A stretch of DNA of 64,000 nucleotides from Acetobacter nitrogenifigens DSM 23921 = NBRC 105050 (GCF_000429165.1 NZ_AUBI01000013.1:46888-110887); one strand, 5' to 3'; positions 8,816 through 17,693 are shown, counted from the stretch's first letter. Notes: generated by a model from the sequence alone, not told the origin. Numbers and translations: made by a program.

Positions 8816-9823
8816 CTAGCGCCCGCCAGCGACAGACAGCGCCTCGATGACCGCTTCATGCTTATCCAGATTAAAGCGTTCCGTCTCCGATCGGATGCGG
8901 CCCACATTCGTCCAGCGTTCAGCCAGCGCCGCGCTTTCCTCCAGCCGTCCGGCCCGCCGCGTCGCCGCCGCCAGAACGTCCGCCAGAAGCGTGAAGAAAA
9001 GCGGGAATCCCACGTCGCTGCGGGCTATTCCCTCTGCAACGTCGAGCATCCGCGCGACGCTCATGCCAGCCAACGCTTCCTGAGCGACACCAGCCAACGC
9101 ACCGCCTTTGTCAGCAAGCAACGCGATCGCGCGCCCCGGCGATCCCTGCGCGAGCGGGAGCACGCGCTCGATCTCGGACGGCTCAGCATCGCTCGCCTCG
9201 CGCATCAGAACGGCGCGCACCGACGCCTCGTCCAACGGCGGCACAGTCAACGTCCGGCACCTGCTGCGAATAGTGGGCAGGAGGCGGCCCGGCGTCGCAC
9301 AGGTAAGCAGCAGAATCGCCCGATTGGGCGGTTCCTCAAGCACCTTAAGCAGCGCGTTCGCCGCGTTGCGGTTCATCGCGTCGACGTTGTCGACCAACAC
9401 CACCCGCCACCCGCCCTCGGCGGCCGTGCGATGGAGAAAGGCGCCAATCGGCCGAATCTCATCGGCGACGATTTCACCACGAAAACGTTGCTTTTTCTCG
9501 TCGTAGCTGCGGCCGATGGCCAGAAGGTCCGGGTGGGAGCCCGCCGTCACCTGCCTGCCCGCCGAAGACGCCGCATCTTCCGCGTTCAGCAGGATTCGGG
9601 CCATGCGAAAGGCCAGAGCCGCCTTGCCTACGCCCTCCGGTCCGGTCAGCAACCAGGCGTGATGAAGCCTGCCGGTCGTAAACGCATTTCTGAAGGCGCT
9701 CAGGCTGGCCTCATGTCCCGTCAGGGACAGAGAAGCTCTTCGCGCCTTGTCGAGCGGGCGCTCTTCCGTCGCTATCGGAGCCGCGCTGGCGGCCCTGGAC
9801 CGCGAACCTCTGGGCGCGGCCAT
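8816..9823 (-). CDS. holB: DNA polymerase III delta' subunit
   Basis: A 335-residue clamp-loader subunit of the AAA+ type. It shows LHHAWLLTGPEGVGKAAL (P-loop region), an ALLKVLEEPP block and an SRC sensor-type motif (TIRSRCR). It works within the replisome to load the beta clamp. The ATG lies two bases after the tmk stop, giving the common tmk-holB pairing. The first 28 residues are Ala/Arg-rich and poorly conserved, so the true start could be later. Identification rests on motifs plus gene order. Confidence 0.93.
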   Translation of the reverse strand: MAAPRGSRSRAASAAPIATEERPLDKARRASLSLTGHEASLSAFRNAFTTGRLHHAWLLTGPEGVGKAALAFRMARILLNAEDAASSAGRQVTAGSHPDLLAIGRSYDEKKQRFRGEIVADEIRPIGAFLHRTAAEGGWRVVLVDNVDAMNRNAANALLKVLEEPPNRAILLLTCATPGRLLPTIRSRCRTLTVPPLDEASVRAVLMREASDAEPSEIERVLPLAQGSPGRAIALLADKGGALAGVAQEALAGMSVARMLDVAEGIARSDVGFPLFFTLLADVLAAATRRAGRLEESAALAERWTNVGRIRSETERFNLDKHEAVIEALSVAGGR

Positions 9824-9825
9824 CT

Positions 9826-10485
9826 CTACCGCGCCTTCAGAAAAGATTCGATCCGACTGGCGACGGCGGCGGTGATGGTCTCCGGGCTGTCGGCGTCGGA
9901 GGATACGCGAAGAAAACGCCCCGGCTCCGACGAAGCGACTGCGGCGAATCCCTCCGCCACCCGCAAGTGAAAAGACGGATCAGCCTGCTCGTAACGATCG
10001 AGAGTCGCCACACCGCCGGTTACGGCCGCCGCACGGGCCTCGATCCGGCGACGCCCTATGGCTGGAGCGACTTCAAACAGGATAGTGATATCCGGGACGA
10101 GTCCAACCTCGCGGCTCAGACGCGCGATAAGCGCGAGGACGTCCGGATCGGCGCGTCCCTGCCCATATCCTTGGTACGCCATCGTTGAGTCAAAAAAACG
10201 ATCGCACAAAACGATCCGTCCCGCCTCGATCGCCGGACGGATCACGTTGTCGACGTGATCACAGCGAGCCGCGAAATGGGCCATGATTTCAGCACGCAAC
10301 GAAAACGCGACGCCGCCGAACAACAGCAGTTCCCGCAACGCCTCGGCCGCAGGCGAACCGCCGGGTTCCCGGGTCGTCAGCACGTCATATCCCATGCGGG
10401 TCAGCACCGGGGCCAAAGCGCGAAGCTGCGTAGACTTGCCCGCGCCTTCGCCTCCTTCGAGTGTGATGAAAGCGCCCCGCGTCAT
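9826..10485 (-). CDS. tmk: dTMP kinase
   Basis: Thymidylate kinase, 219 residues from ATG 10485. The start FITLEGGEGAGKSTQ is the P-loop, followed by TREPGG and DRFFDSTMAYQG, the DR(Y/F) substrate motif. It converts dTMP to dTDP for DNA synthesis. GGAG lies five bases before the chosen ATG; a GTG six codons upstream is less convincing. It is the first gene of the tmk-holB-metG-tatD-MBL operon, with an AT-rich 270-base region upstream. Confidence 0.96.
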   Translation of the reverse strand: MTRGAFITLEGGEGAGKSTQLRALAPVLTRMGYDVLTTREPGGSPAAEALRELLLFGGVAFSLRAEIMAHFAARCDHVDNVIRPAIEAGRIVLCDRFFDSTMAYQGYGQGRADPDVLALIARLSREVGLVPDITILFEVAPAIGRRRIEARAAAVTGGVATLDRYEQADPSFHLRVAEGFAAVASSEPGRFLRVSSDADSPETITAAVASRIESFLKAR

Positions 10486-10571
10486 TGCTGCTCCATTACC
10501 CACCGCACCATCGAGGCGAAGTTTGTTCAGTTTTTGTCGCCGCCTTTGCAGAGCGATCGAATGAGTAGAGG

Positions 10572-10605
10572 AAAATTGTTGATAAATTGATTTAAAAACA
10601 ATTTT
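10572..10605. repeat. AT-rich inverted repeat upstream of tmk
   Basis: Perfect 9-base arms AAAATTGTT (10572-10580) and AACAATTTT (10597-10605) flank a 16-base AT-rich spacer. The repeat lies about 90 bases upstream of tmk, in a region much richer in A and T than the surrounding genes. It may be an operator or part of the tmk promoter; no regulator can be assigned. Confidence 0.4.
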
Positions 10606-10693
10606 TTACAAATTTTTCTTCATAAAAAAATTAGCCGGGTGCAACGCCAACGGAAAGAGCCGACGGCAAATGGGACTATTGTAAGCCGCCCTA

Positions 10694-10729
10694 CATGGCG
10701 TGATTTTTTATTTCAAAAACAACGCCATG
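10694..10729. terminator. Possible dacA 3' hairpin
   Basis: Eight-base arms CATGGCGT (10694-10701) and ACGCCATG (10722-10729) flank a T- and A-rich loop of 20 bases, 27 bases downstream of the dacA stop on the minus strand. No run of T follows on the minus strand, so it is a weak intrinsic-terminator candidate; it may instead be an mRNA-stabilising end. Confidence 0.35.
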
Positions 10730-10755
10730 CATAACTACACCCTGGTTACGTCTCT

Positions 10756-12096
10756 TCAGTGTCCGCCCAATCCCAGGCGATAAGCGACACGCCCGCCAAA
10801 ACCGAGCTTCCTCGTGCCATCGCTTGCGATCAGTGGAACGGAGAGAGACGTCGCCGCAGGCGGTTGGGGGGCGATCGGCGCCACGCCACCCGCAGCTGGC
10901 GCCGGGCTCGGCGCTGGCGGAACTGCCGCTGGAGCGCCTGCGATCGTCACGGTCAGGCGTCCGATCTCCTGCCCCGCCGCAACCGGCGCGATCAACGGGG
11001 ATGAATAATCCACGCCGACCTGAACGCGAGATTGCCAGCCATGAGGCAGAACCATGGTGACGTCACGCGCCACAGCGACCGGCACGGTTCTCGCTTCGCC
11101 CATCCAGACCGGCGCCTGATCTACGATCTGTCCCTTACGGACGATCGTCGCGGTCTCAAAATTCGCGAACGCCCACGACAACAGGCGTTCTCCCTCATGC
11201 GCGCGCTCATTCGAAGAGGCCATGCCGTTCAACGCCATGACGACGCGACGATCGCCACGAAGTGAGGACGCGCAAAGCCCAAAGCCGCCAGCGTCGGTGT
11301 GTCCGGTCTTCAACCCGTCGGCCAGGCCCTTGTCGACCAGAACGTTACGGTTGCCCTGACTTATCTTGTTGAACTTAAAATCTTTTTCTGAAAAATAATG
11401 GTAATACTGCGGAAAATCCCTGATCAGATGCGTCGCAATGGTGGAAACGTCTCTCGCGGACATGTAGTGGCCTTCAGCAGGCCAGCCGGTCGAGTTCATG
11501 AAGTGGCTGTTGGTCATGCCGAGCTTCGCGGCGGTGTCGTTCATCAGCGCGACGAACTGCTCCTCCGACCCCGAAATACCCTCCGCCAGCACGATGCACG
11601 CGTCGTTGCCCGACTGGATGAGCATTCCCTGAATCAGTTCCTCGACCGCCACGCTTTCGCCGAGCGGCACGAACATCTTCGAACCCTGCATACGCCAGGC
11701 GCGCTCGCTGACCGGCAGGGACTGGTCAAGCTTCAGCCTGCCGGACTGCAGCATTCCGAACACGACATAGGCGGTCATCATCTTGGTGAGGGACGACGGC
11801 GGCATCCGCTCGTCCGCCGCCTTCTCCATCAACACGATGCCGGAATTGAAGTCGACGATGCACACCCAGCGGGCGACGGTGTCCACCGGCCCAATTGGCG
11901 TCGTCGCAGGCGGACCGCCCGCTGCAACGGCAGCAGCGTCGTCATCGCCTGCCTTCGACGCTGCGGGCTTGTGCGCAGCATGACCGCCACGACGCGGGTG
12001 CGCGGCCAAAGCCGCTTCAAGGTTTCCAGAAACGCCGGAAACGCCACCGGCAAGGGCGGCTGCGCCGCTGGCGAGAAGTATGCGTCGGGTCTGCAC
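10756..12096 (-). CDS. dacA: D-alanyl-D-alanine carboxypeptidase (DacA/PBP5-like)
   Basis: Exported penicillin-binding protein that trims pentapeptides in peptidoglycan. The three active-site motifs are present: SLTK at about 102-105, SGN at about 162-164 and KTG at about 263-265. An Arg-Arg plus hydrophobic leader and an Ala/Pro-rich linker precede the catalytic domain, and a PBP5-type C-terminal region with a Pro/Ala-rich tail follows. I place the start at GTG 12096, seven bases after an AGGA that overlaps the rlpA stop; a TTG two codons upstream is the alternative. It is the last gene of a four-gene envelope operon. Confidence 0.93.
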   Translation of the reverse strand: MQTRRILLASGAAALAGGVSGVSGNLEAALAAHPRRGGHAAHKPAASKAGDDDAAAVAAGGPPATTPIGPVDTVARWVCIVDFNSGIVLMEKAADERMPPSSLTKMMTAYVVFGMLQSGRLKLDQSLPVSERAWRMQGSKMFVPLGESVAVEELIQGMLIQSGNDACIVLAEGISGSEEQFVALMNDTAAKLGMTNSHFMNSTGWPAEGHYMSARDVSTIATHLIRDFPQYYHYFSEKDFKFNKISQGNRNVLVDKGLADGLKTGHTDAGGFGLCASSLRGDRRVVMALNGMASSNERAHEGERLLSWAFANFETATIVRKGQIVDQAPVWMGEARTVPVAVARDVTMVLPHGWQSRVQVGVDYSSPLIAPVAAGQEIGRLTVTIAGAPAAVPPAPSPAPAAGGVAPIAPQPPAATSLSVPLIASDGTRKLGFGGRVAYRLGLGGH

Positions 12097-12105
12097 GTTC
12101 AAATC

Positions 12106-13053
12106 CTATTCGACGACGATATGAGCGCCGGTTAACCCGATCGCCAGTGCGCGGTCCAGAGCAGCGTCCGCCTCGTCCACCCCGTTGAAGGGGCCGACGC
12201 GCACCGTCCAGGCCGGACCGCTTCCGGCTGAACTGGGCCACACGGTTCCCCCGGCGCGAATCGCCTCCATCGAGGCGTAACGCCGCTGGGTGAAACGTCC
12301 AGTCTCTACCCATAGTCCACCGGGGCGTGGAAATCCCTGCCGATATGACACAGGAAAACGAGGCAAGGCGATTACGCCCGCCACAGCGGCCTCAGACGCG
12401 CCAGCCCTCGGGTCGGCAGGCGCAACGCCAGACAGAGACCTCCCCGGCGGCGGCAGGTCTTGCCGCGTTACGGTCGTGACTGGCGCCGCCTGCAACGCCA
12501 GCATGGGGCCGCCCGGCAGCGTTTCGGCGTATCCTCGACTTGACGCCTCGATCTCTTCCACTTCCACGCGCGCAAGCCCGGCGCCCATGCCCAGAGCCGC
12601 CGCCGCGCGAGGCGTGAGCGAGATCAGTCGTCCCCGTCTGGCTGGACCACGATCATCGAGGCGCACGTCGATCTCACGCCCATTTTCCAGATTGCGGACA
12701 GTGACGTCCACCGGCAGTTGCAGCGTCGGGTGCGACCCCGCCATCGCCTGCGGATCGTAGACCTCGCCGTCGGCGGTTGTCCCCGCGGGGCGGGTCCCCG
12801 CGTCCACCACGGCGAGCCCCGTTTCCCGATAGGAAAATTCTTCACGCGGATACCGCCAGAGGCCGTCCGCCTGATAGGCCGCGCCCACGACGTAGTGCGG
12901 ATGCGCGATCGGCGGCGGCGAGACTTGGCGGCAGGAAACCAGACCAAGCGCCGACGCGCCAAGTGCGCTGCTCAACGTCAGGCTCCCCGCGCCTCGCCTC
13001 ACGGCTTGTCGGGGCGCACCTGGCGCCCGACGCACGGCGCCAGCGGAAATCAT
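12106..13053 (-). CDS. rlpA: RlpA-type septal-ring lytic transglycosylase with SPOR domain
   Basis: A 315-residue exported protein, possibly a lipoprotein (LGLVSC near residue 40). The middle carries the double-psi beta-barrel RlpA domain: DGEVYDPQAMAGSHPTLQLP, then NLENGREIDVRLDDRGP, which includes the usual catalytic His and Asp. The C-terminus (WTVRVGPFNGVDEADAAL) is a SPOR domain that binds denuded glycan at the septum. It overlaps mltB by four bases (ATGA) and is nine bases from dacA. Family members cleave peptide-free glycan strands during daughter-cell separation. Confidence 0.88.
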   Translation of the reverse strand: MISAGAVRRAPGAPRQAVRRGAGSLTLSSALGASALGLVSCRQVSPPPIAHPHYVVGAAYQADGLWRYPREEFSYRETGLAVVDAGTRPAGTTADGEVYDPQAMAGSHPTLQLPVDVTVRNLENGREIDVRLDDRGPARRGRLISLTPRAAAALGMGAGLARVEVEEIEASSRGYAETLPGGPMLALQAAPVTTVTRQDLPPPGRSLSGVAPADPRAGASEAAVAGVIALPRFPVSYRQGFPRPGGLWVETGRFTQRRYASMEAIRAGGTVWPSSAGSGPAWTVRVGPFNGVDEADAALDRALAIGLTGAHIVVE

Positions 13054-14117
13054 GTCGTCATCAGGCCCATCAGACCGACGCCCAGTGCGTAATAGTCTGA
13101 GGGGTTGTAGCGGCGAATCACATCGAAATTATGATAAACCATGAACGCCTCGCCGCCCGGCCCGTCAGGCCGCACGATAGCGCCAGTCACATCTTCGTGC
13201 GAAAAACGGCCGCCGTCCTGACGCCGCACTCCAGCCGCCATCCATTGAGCCAGCGAACGCTTATGCTCGCGCCCAATGTCCGCCTGCTGCAACGTGTCCG
13301 GCGCCTGAACCGGCTGCCCCCACGGTTCGCCAGACAGCCAGCCACAGCGTGAAAGGTAGTTTGCGATAGACGCCAAAACGTCGGGCACGCTTGTCCAGAT
13401 ATTTGCAGGACCATTGCTACCGAAAGAATGAGCGTAGCTCAGATAGGCGCTGGGCATGAATTGCGGCTGCCCCATCGCCCCGGCGTAACTTCCAACCATG
13501 CCGGATGGCGGGATGCCACGTTCATTCAGTATTTTCAGCGCCTTGAGCAACTCAGATCGGAAAAACGCAGCGCGGCGCCCGTCGAAGGCAAGCGTCGCAA
13601 GAGCGTCGATGACATTGAAATGGCCGGTCAGCTTTCCGTAGTAGGACTCAAGCCCCCAAATTCCCATAATGGGCGTCTCGTCCACGCTGAAGCGCGCGGA
13701 AACCTGGCTGATCAGCGCCCGATTTGTCGCGTAGGCTGCTTTTCCGGCGTCTATTTTTCCGGTGCTGAGCACTTTGGCTCGATACTGCGCCCAGGTAAGC
13801 GTGAACTCCGGCTGATGGCGATCGAGCTCCAACACCTTCGCATTCGGTCGTTGCGTCAGCGCCAGCGCTTCGGTCACCAGCGACGACGACAGGCCCATGC
13901 CGACCGCCTGGCTGTGGACCCCGGCAAGAAATGCGTCGTAAGCGCCCGCACCGCTGGGCGCCGCCGCGCGATGAGCGACTGCCCGCGCAAAAACCGGTCG
14001 AGGCGCGACAGACAGAGCCGCCACGCCGCCCAGCAGAGCGCGCGAAACAGCCCGCCGTTCGATCTGCTTACGTGTTCCGGCTTGCGCTGACGCGTTGAGA
14101 GGCTCGGACGTGGACAT
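13050..14117 (-). CDS. mltB: Lytic murein transglycosylase, MltB type
   Basis: A 355-residue SLT_2-family enzyme. The catalytic Glu is in GIWGLESYYGK, followed by the family motifs YAGAMGQPQFMPS and ANYLSRCGW. An N-terminal Arg-Arg and hydrophobic stretch (residues 22-45) indicates export. It cleaves MurNAc-GlcNAc bonds to leave 1,6-anhydroMurNAc ends. The ATG is two bases after the stop of the upstream YPDV-repeat gene, and its stop overlaps the rlpA start. The C-terminal peptidoglycan-binding domain of some homologues is absent or very short. Confidence 0.93.
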   Translation of the reverse strand: MSTSEPLNASAQAGTRKQIERRAVSRALLGGVAALSVAPRPVFARAVAHRAAAPSGAGAYDAFLAGVHSQAVGMGLSSSLVTEALALTQRPNAKVLELDRHQPEFTLTWAQYRAKVLSTGKIDAGKAAYATNRALISQVSARFSVDETPIMGIWGLESYYGKLTGHFNVIDALATLAFDGRRAAFFRSELLKALKILNERGIPPSGMVGSYAGAMGQPQFMPSAYLSYAHSFGSNGPANIWTSVPDVLASIANYLSRCGWLSGEPWGQPVQAPDTLQQADIGREHKRSLAQWMAAGVRRQDGGRFSHEDVTGAIVRPDGPGGEAFMVYHNFDVIRRYNPSDYYALGVGLMGLMTT

Positions 14118-14119
14118 CG

Positions 14120-14605
14120 TCAGTTCTCTTCCGGACGAAGGATGCGGCGTTCACAGACGCCATACATGATGAAATGAACGAAGGGATTGAGCTGCGCCGC
14201 GAGCACGTCGGGATTCGCTTCCAGATACGCGTTGCAGTCGAAATGCGGGTTTGGGTTCCGCCCTTCCCGCCAGCCGCACTCCATGAAATGCGTCGCGGGA
14301 TCGACACCAGCGGCCGCAACGTCAGGGTAGGCCGCCGCGTACCATTCTCGGTCGAAGTAGAACAACGCGGTGGGCGTTCCGTCACGCATCGCACCGGGCG
14401 CTGGCGAACCCTCGTCGGCAGCAGGCGCAACGCGCTTGCCGCCGAATGCGGCCGGAACGCCTTTTCCACGCGACGTTCCCGGTTTCGGATCGAGTTTTGT
14501 GGTTGACGGCTTCTGCTTGAGGGCCCGGGCGGCGGAAGCGCGTGTAGAGGGGCGAGATGAGGTTCTGGATGTAGCGGATTTCAAAACATGATCCTGTCGC
14601 TGCAT
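14120..14605 (-). CDS. Uncharacterised YPDV-repeat protein heading a PG operon
   Basis: A 161-residue protein with two halves. Residues 1-75 are basic, Ser/Ala/Lys-rich and probably disordered, with no clear signal peptide. Residues 80-155 hold two copies of a repeat of roughly 40 residues: FDREWYAAAYPDVAAAG followed by FMECGWREGRNPNPHF, then CNAYLEANPDVLAA followed by HFIMYGVCERR. Such YPDV repeats are seen beside or within glycosyltransferases and surface proteins of alphaproteobacteria, but no activity is established. It is the first gene of the mltB-rlpA-dacA operon, two bases from mltB, which suggests an envelope role by context only. Confidence 0.75.
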   Translation of the reverse strand: MQRQDHVLKSATSRTSSRPSTRASAARALKQKPSTTKLDPKPGTSRGKGVPAAFGGKRVAPAADEGSPAPGAMRDGTPTALFYFDREWYAAAYPDVAAAGVDPATHFMECGWREGRNPNPHFDCNAYLEANPDVLAAQLNPFVHFIMYGVCERRILRPEEN

Positions 14606-14782
14606 TGCTCAGCACGCCACCATGCAAGGCGCGCGCACCCGCTCTGTGTCCCCAGATTTATGGCGGAAGCGCGGCGACGCAGCAAGGGAGCGCACGGATC
14701 ACGCGAGGGATCTGCCTCACGCTCTGCTCAGGCGCCCCGGCGGCGATTGGCCAGCGAACGCCCGATCGTGCAAAGAGCGCGC

Positions 14783-15439
14783 ATGTCGCTTCCTTCCCTT
14801 TCTTCCTGGCTGGCCGTTTCTGTCCACGACCCTGCGTTGCAGGCAGTGGCGATTCTACTGGCGACTTTCATCCTTGAGGACGGCGCGACCTTGCTTACGG
14901 CGATCGCTGTTGGCGACGGCCTTATCGCGTGGCCGCTCGCTCTTTCGGCGCTATACGTGGGAATCATCATCGGCGACGCCGGTCTTTACGGGCTTGGCCG
15001 CCTGGCCGCTTTCTGGCCGCCCGCACGGCGTTGGGCGCCTGCGGAAAAGACTCGTCAGATGCCAGTGACCACCGATGATTCAGGCGGGTGGTCGGCCCAG
15101 ATCAAAAGGCGATTCGCTCCCACCGCCCCGGAAGGTGGAGCTCTCTGGTGGCGCGGAGCCGCGTTGTTCCGGGTGGTGTTCATCTGCCGGTTCATTCCCG
15201 GAACGCGTCTTCCCGTCTACACGGCGTCCGGGTTCTTCGGCGCAGGGTTCCTCATCTTCATGCTGGCGACCGCAATCGCCACGCTGTTTTGGACAAGCGC
15301 GCTGTTTGCGCTATCGCTTCACGTCGGCAGACCCCTACTCGACGCACTGGGGGCATGGCGCTGGCTCGGCGTCATTGGTTTTCTTGCCGCGATTGTTTTT
15401 GTCGGCCGGCATATTTCTGGCGGCGGAAAACACGCCTGA
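14783..15439 (+). CDS. DedA/VTT-like membrane protein
   Basis: A polytopic membrane protein of 218 residues with a DedA-type layout. It has an N-terminal helix pair with LEDGATLLTAIAVGDG, a GDAGLYGLGRL motif, and FICRFIPGTRLPVYTASG, which matches the DedA R-x-x-P/G segment, followed by two hydrophobic C-terminal segments. DedA proteins are tied to membrane-lipid and undecaprenyl-phosphate flipping and to membrane potential homeostasis. The start at 14783 drops a Arg/Ser-rich upstream extension. An ATP-grasp gene follows 43 bases later on the same strand. Confidence 0.82.
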   Translation: MSLPSLSSWLAVSVHDPALQAVAILLATFILEDGATLLTAIAVGDGLIAWPLALSALYVGIIIGDAGLYGLGRLAAFWPPARRWAPAEKTRQMPVTTDDSGGWSAQIKRRFAPTAPEGGALWWRGAALFRVVFICRFIPGTRLPVYTASGFFGAGFLIFMLATAIATLFWTSALFALSLHVGRPLLDALGAWRWLGVIGFLAAIVFVGRHISGGGKHA

Positions 15440-15482
15440 CGACGAGAACCTCGACCGATCGAAACACGATACGGATTTGCTC

Positions 15483-16664
15483 ATGACCTTTATGCCCCGC
15501 GCGCCCCGTGATTTCGCAGCCTCTTCCGACGTTCCTGATTACGGCGTTTTGGCTACCCGCGCGTTGCAGGGCAAAGCGTCGCCAAAACACGAGAGTCGGT
15601 CGGCGGCAACTCGTGAAGCTGGCGGACCGGTCAGCTTTTTCGAGTTCTGGCCCGGCTGGCTGTTTTATACGCCCATCGTCGCCTACTGGATCATGATGGG
15701 TTTGCGTTATCGCGATTTTGGCCTGCCTACGGCGGCCAATCCGCGGATCGCGACTGGCGGGCTGTGCGGAGAGAGCAAGACATCCATTCTGGACATGGCC
15801 GGCCCTGTCGCACGTCCGTGGATCGCACCCTACGTCATTCTCGACACGGATTCTGAGGATCTAAAACGCGCCGAGACCGCTCTGGCGGCGGCGTCCCTTA
15901 GCTTGCCCGTGGTGGTGAAGCCCGACATCGGATGCAACGGAACCGGGGTCAAGCTCGTGCGAACGCGGAAAGCGTTGGCCGACGCGCTGGCGGCTTTTCC
16001 TCGTGGAGTGCGTCTGATCATCCAGCGGCTGATTCCTTACGAGCACGAAGCCGGGCTGTTCTACATTCGACATCCCGACGAGCCGACCGGACGCATCAGT
16101 TCCATCACCTACAAGGACGTGCCGTTTCTCACAGGCGACGGGGTTTCGACAGTCGAACAGTTACTGCTCTCCGATCCGCGCACACGCCTGGTGCCGCATC
16201 TTTATCGCGAACGCCTGTCCGAGCGCCTGACTGAAGTGTTGCCTCAGGGCGCAGGGCTTCCCCTGGTGTTCACCGGCAATCACTGCAAGGGATCTGTGTT
16301 CCGCAACGGCGCAACCGACATCACGCCTGCGCTCGTGGCCGCGCTCGACCGGATCATGACCGACATTCCTGACTTTCACTTCGGGCGTGTAGATGTGAAA
16401 TTTGAGTCAGTAGAAGCACTCCGCCGGGGCGAGGGCTTCGAAATCATCGAGATCAACGGTGTCGGTTCAGAAGCGACGCATATATGGGACGCCGCCACCA
16501 CGTTGCGGGAGGCCTACGCCACGCAGTTTCACCACTACGGCGAGAGTTTTCGGATTGGCGCGAAGAAGAAACGAGCCGGCTGGAAATCCTGTTCGGTCAG
16601 AGAAGGCGTAAGGCTGTGGCGCGAACAGCGACGCCTGATGCGCTCCTACCCACTTAATGACTGA
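15483..16664 (+). CDS. ATP-grasp family ligase-like protein
   Basis: A protein of 393 residues with the D-Ala-D-Ala ligase/carbamoyl-phosphate-synthase-like ATP-grasp core. It has PVVVKPDIGCNGTGVKLV (ATP-binding Lys and glycine loop), an IIQRLIPYEHEAGLFYIRHP strand, and FGRVDVKFES followed by FEIIEINGVGSE with the Mg-binding Glu-x-Asn. A hydrophobic FWPGWLFYTPIVAYW segment near residues 50-65 suggests membrane contact. The substrate is unknown. It is coupled with the upstream DedA-like gene, so a membrane-lipid or envelope-ligation role is plausible but unproven. Start: ATG 15483, or ATG 15492. Confidence 0.78.
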   Translation: MTFMPRAPRDFAASSDVPDYGVLATRALQGKASPKHESRSAATREAGGPVSFFEFWPGWLFYTPIVAYWIMMGLRYRDFGLPTAANPRIATGGLCGESKTSILDMAGPVARPWIAPYVILDTDSEDLKRAETALAAASLSLPVVVKPDIGCNGTGVKLVRTRKALADALAAFPRGVRLIIQRLIPYEHEAGLFYIRHPDEPTGRISSITYKDVPFLTGDGVSTVEQLLLSDPRTRLVPHLYRERLSERLTEVLPQGAGLPLVFTGNHCKGSVFRNGATDITPALVAALDRIMTDIPDFHFGRVDVKFESVEALRRGEGFEIIEINGVGSEATHIWDAATTLREAYATQFHHYGESFRIGAKKKRAGWKSCSVREGVRLWREQRRLMRSYPLND

Positions 16665-17014
16665 CTGTAATCAACTGGTTTTATTGAAAAATATACTTAC
16701 CAGTTCCGTGCTTGAAGAGCCTCTGAACATTGCGGCGCGGCCTGCTCGTGGTGACTCATTCGACCTCCCGTTCGCTTAATTTTTTCTTTCAAAATATATA
16801 CGCAAAACATTGATTTTAAATGATTTTAACTTTTACAGCTTAATGATCAGAAGTGCGCCTAAGACTCACTTTACTCCCCGAGAGGGGTGGAAGAGCCGAT
16901 TCAGACACTTTCAACTTCGCGTTTTCTCATACAAAAGGCGATACAGAATATTATTCATGATAAATTAATTAACTAAGGGATTTTCTTTAGACACCAGTTC
17001 ATTTCATTTTCAGG
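16665..17014. other. AT-rich convergent intergenic region
   Basis: A 350-base stretch lies between the convergent ATP-grasp and mlaD genes and is clearly AT-richer than its flanks. It holds an inverted repeat with 7-base arms AACTGGT (16673-16679) and ACCAGTT (16699-16705) just after the ATP-grasp stop, a possible terminator, and a small CCCC-GAGA-GGGG hairpin at 16876-16887. No gene was found. Confidence 0.5.
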
Positions 17015-17473
17015 TTAATCCGGCAAACCGCCGTTACCAAAAATGTAATTGCTCACCTGCTGCTCGAGACTCATAGGCTCGCGTGTATTGCCAAGCACGT
17101 CCCCCGCCTTGGTCAATACGGAGGAAGCGCCCGGTTCGATGATCAATGCGTTGTCGCCCGACATCGTGGCGCTGCCTACGGAGAGCGTGCTGTCTGTCGG
17201 GAAATGCAAACGGTCGTCAACCTCAAACGCCACCTCCGCCATTGCGCTGGCCGGATTGAGGCGAATCGTATCGACGCGACCCACAGGAACGCCGGAAATC
17301 ATCACATCCGCCCCGGGGGCAAGACCATTCGCCGAAATGAAGCGGGCAGAGAGAGGGTAACGTTTCGCGCCGAAGCCAGTCTGCAGGCCATGCGCGTACA
17401 AGGCGAATCCAGCGGTAAGCGCGATCACTGCCGTGCTGAACAGCAGCGGACCGCCTTTTCTGCGTATCGCCAT
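17015..17473 (-). CDS. mlaD: MlaD-family lipid-transport substrate-binding protein
   Basis: A 152-residue protein with one N-terminal transmembrane anchor (LLFSTAVIALTAGFALY) and one MCE/MlaD domain: YPLSARFISANGLAPGADV, then ISGVPVGRVDTIRL and a TLSVGSATMSGDNALII segment. It is expected to sit in the inner membrane facing the periplasm and bind phospholipid for the Mla retrograde pathway. The start at ATG 17473 removes an unlikely 61-residue extension. None of the other mla genes (mlaE, mlaF, mlaC) is adjacent, so it is an orphan here. Confidence 0.88.
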   Translation of the reverse strand: MAIRRKGGPLLFSTAVIALTAGFALYAHGLQTGFGAKRYPLSARFISANGLAPGADVMISGVPVGRVDTIRLNPASAMAEVAFEVDDRLHFPTDSTLSVGSATMSGDNALIIEPGASSVLTKAGDVLGNTREPMSLEQQVSNYIFGNGGLPD

Positions 17474-17693
17474 GAGATGTCGTCCCCTCGTCAAACCGAC
17501 GCCAGCGCGTCTCACGGCGGAGTAAGCGTGAGCGCCCCCTTCGCCGTCAAGCGTCGCACCGTCCAGAATCGGCGCGCCGACAGGTATCGCTCCCTTCAAG
17601 GGCGGTCTAATACTTATGCCCGGCGGTCCTGCACGGAAGCGCCCCGGCGCGTCCACGCCGTGTCCATTAGCCCCTCACAAACCGGATTGCCGC

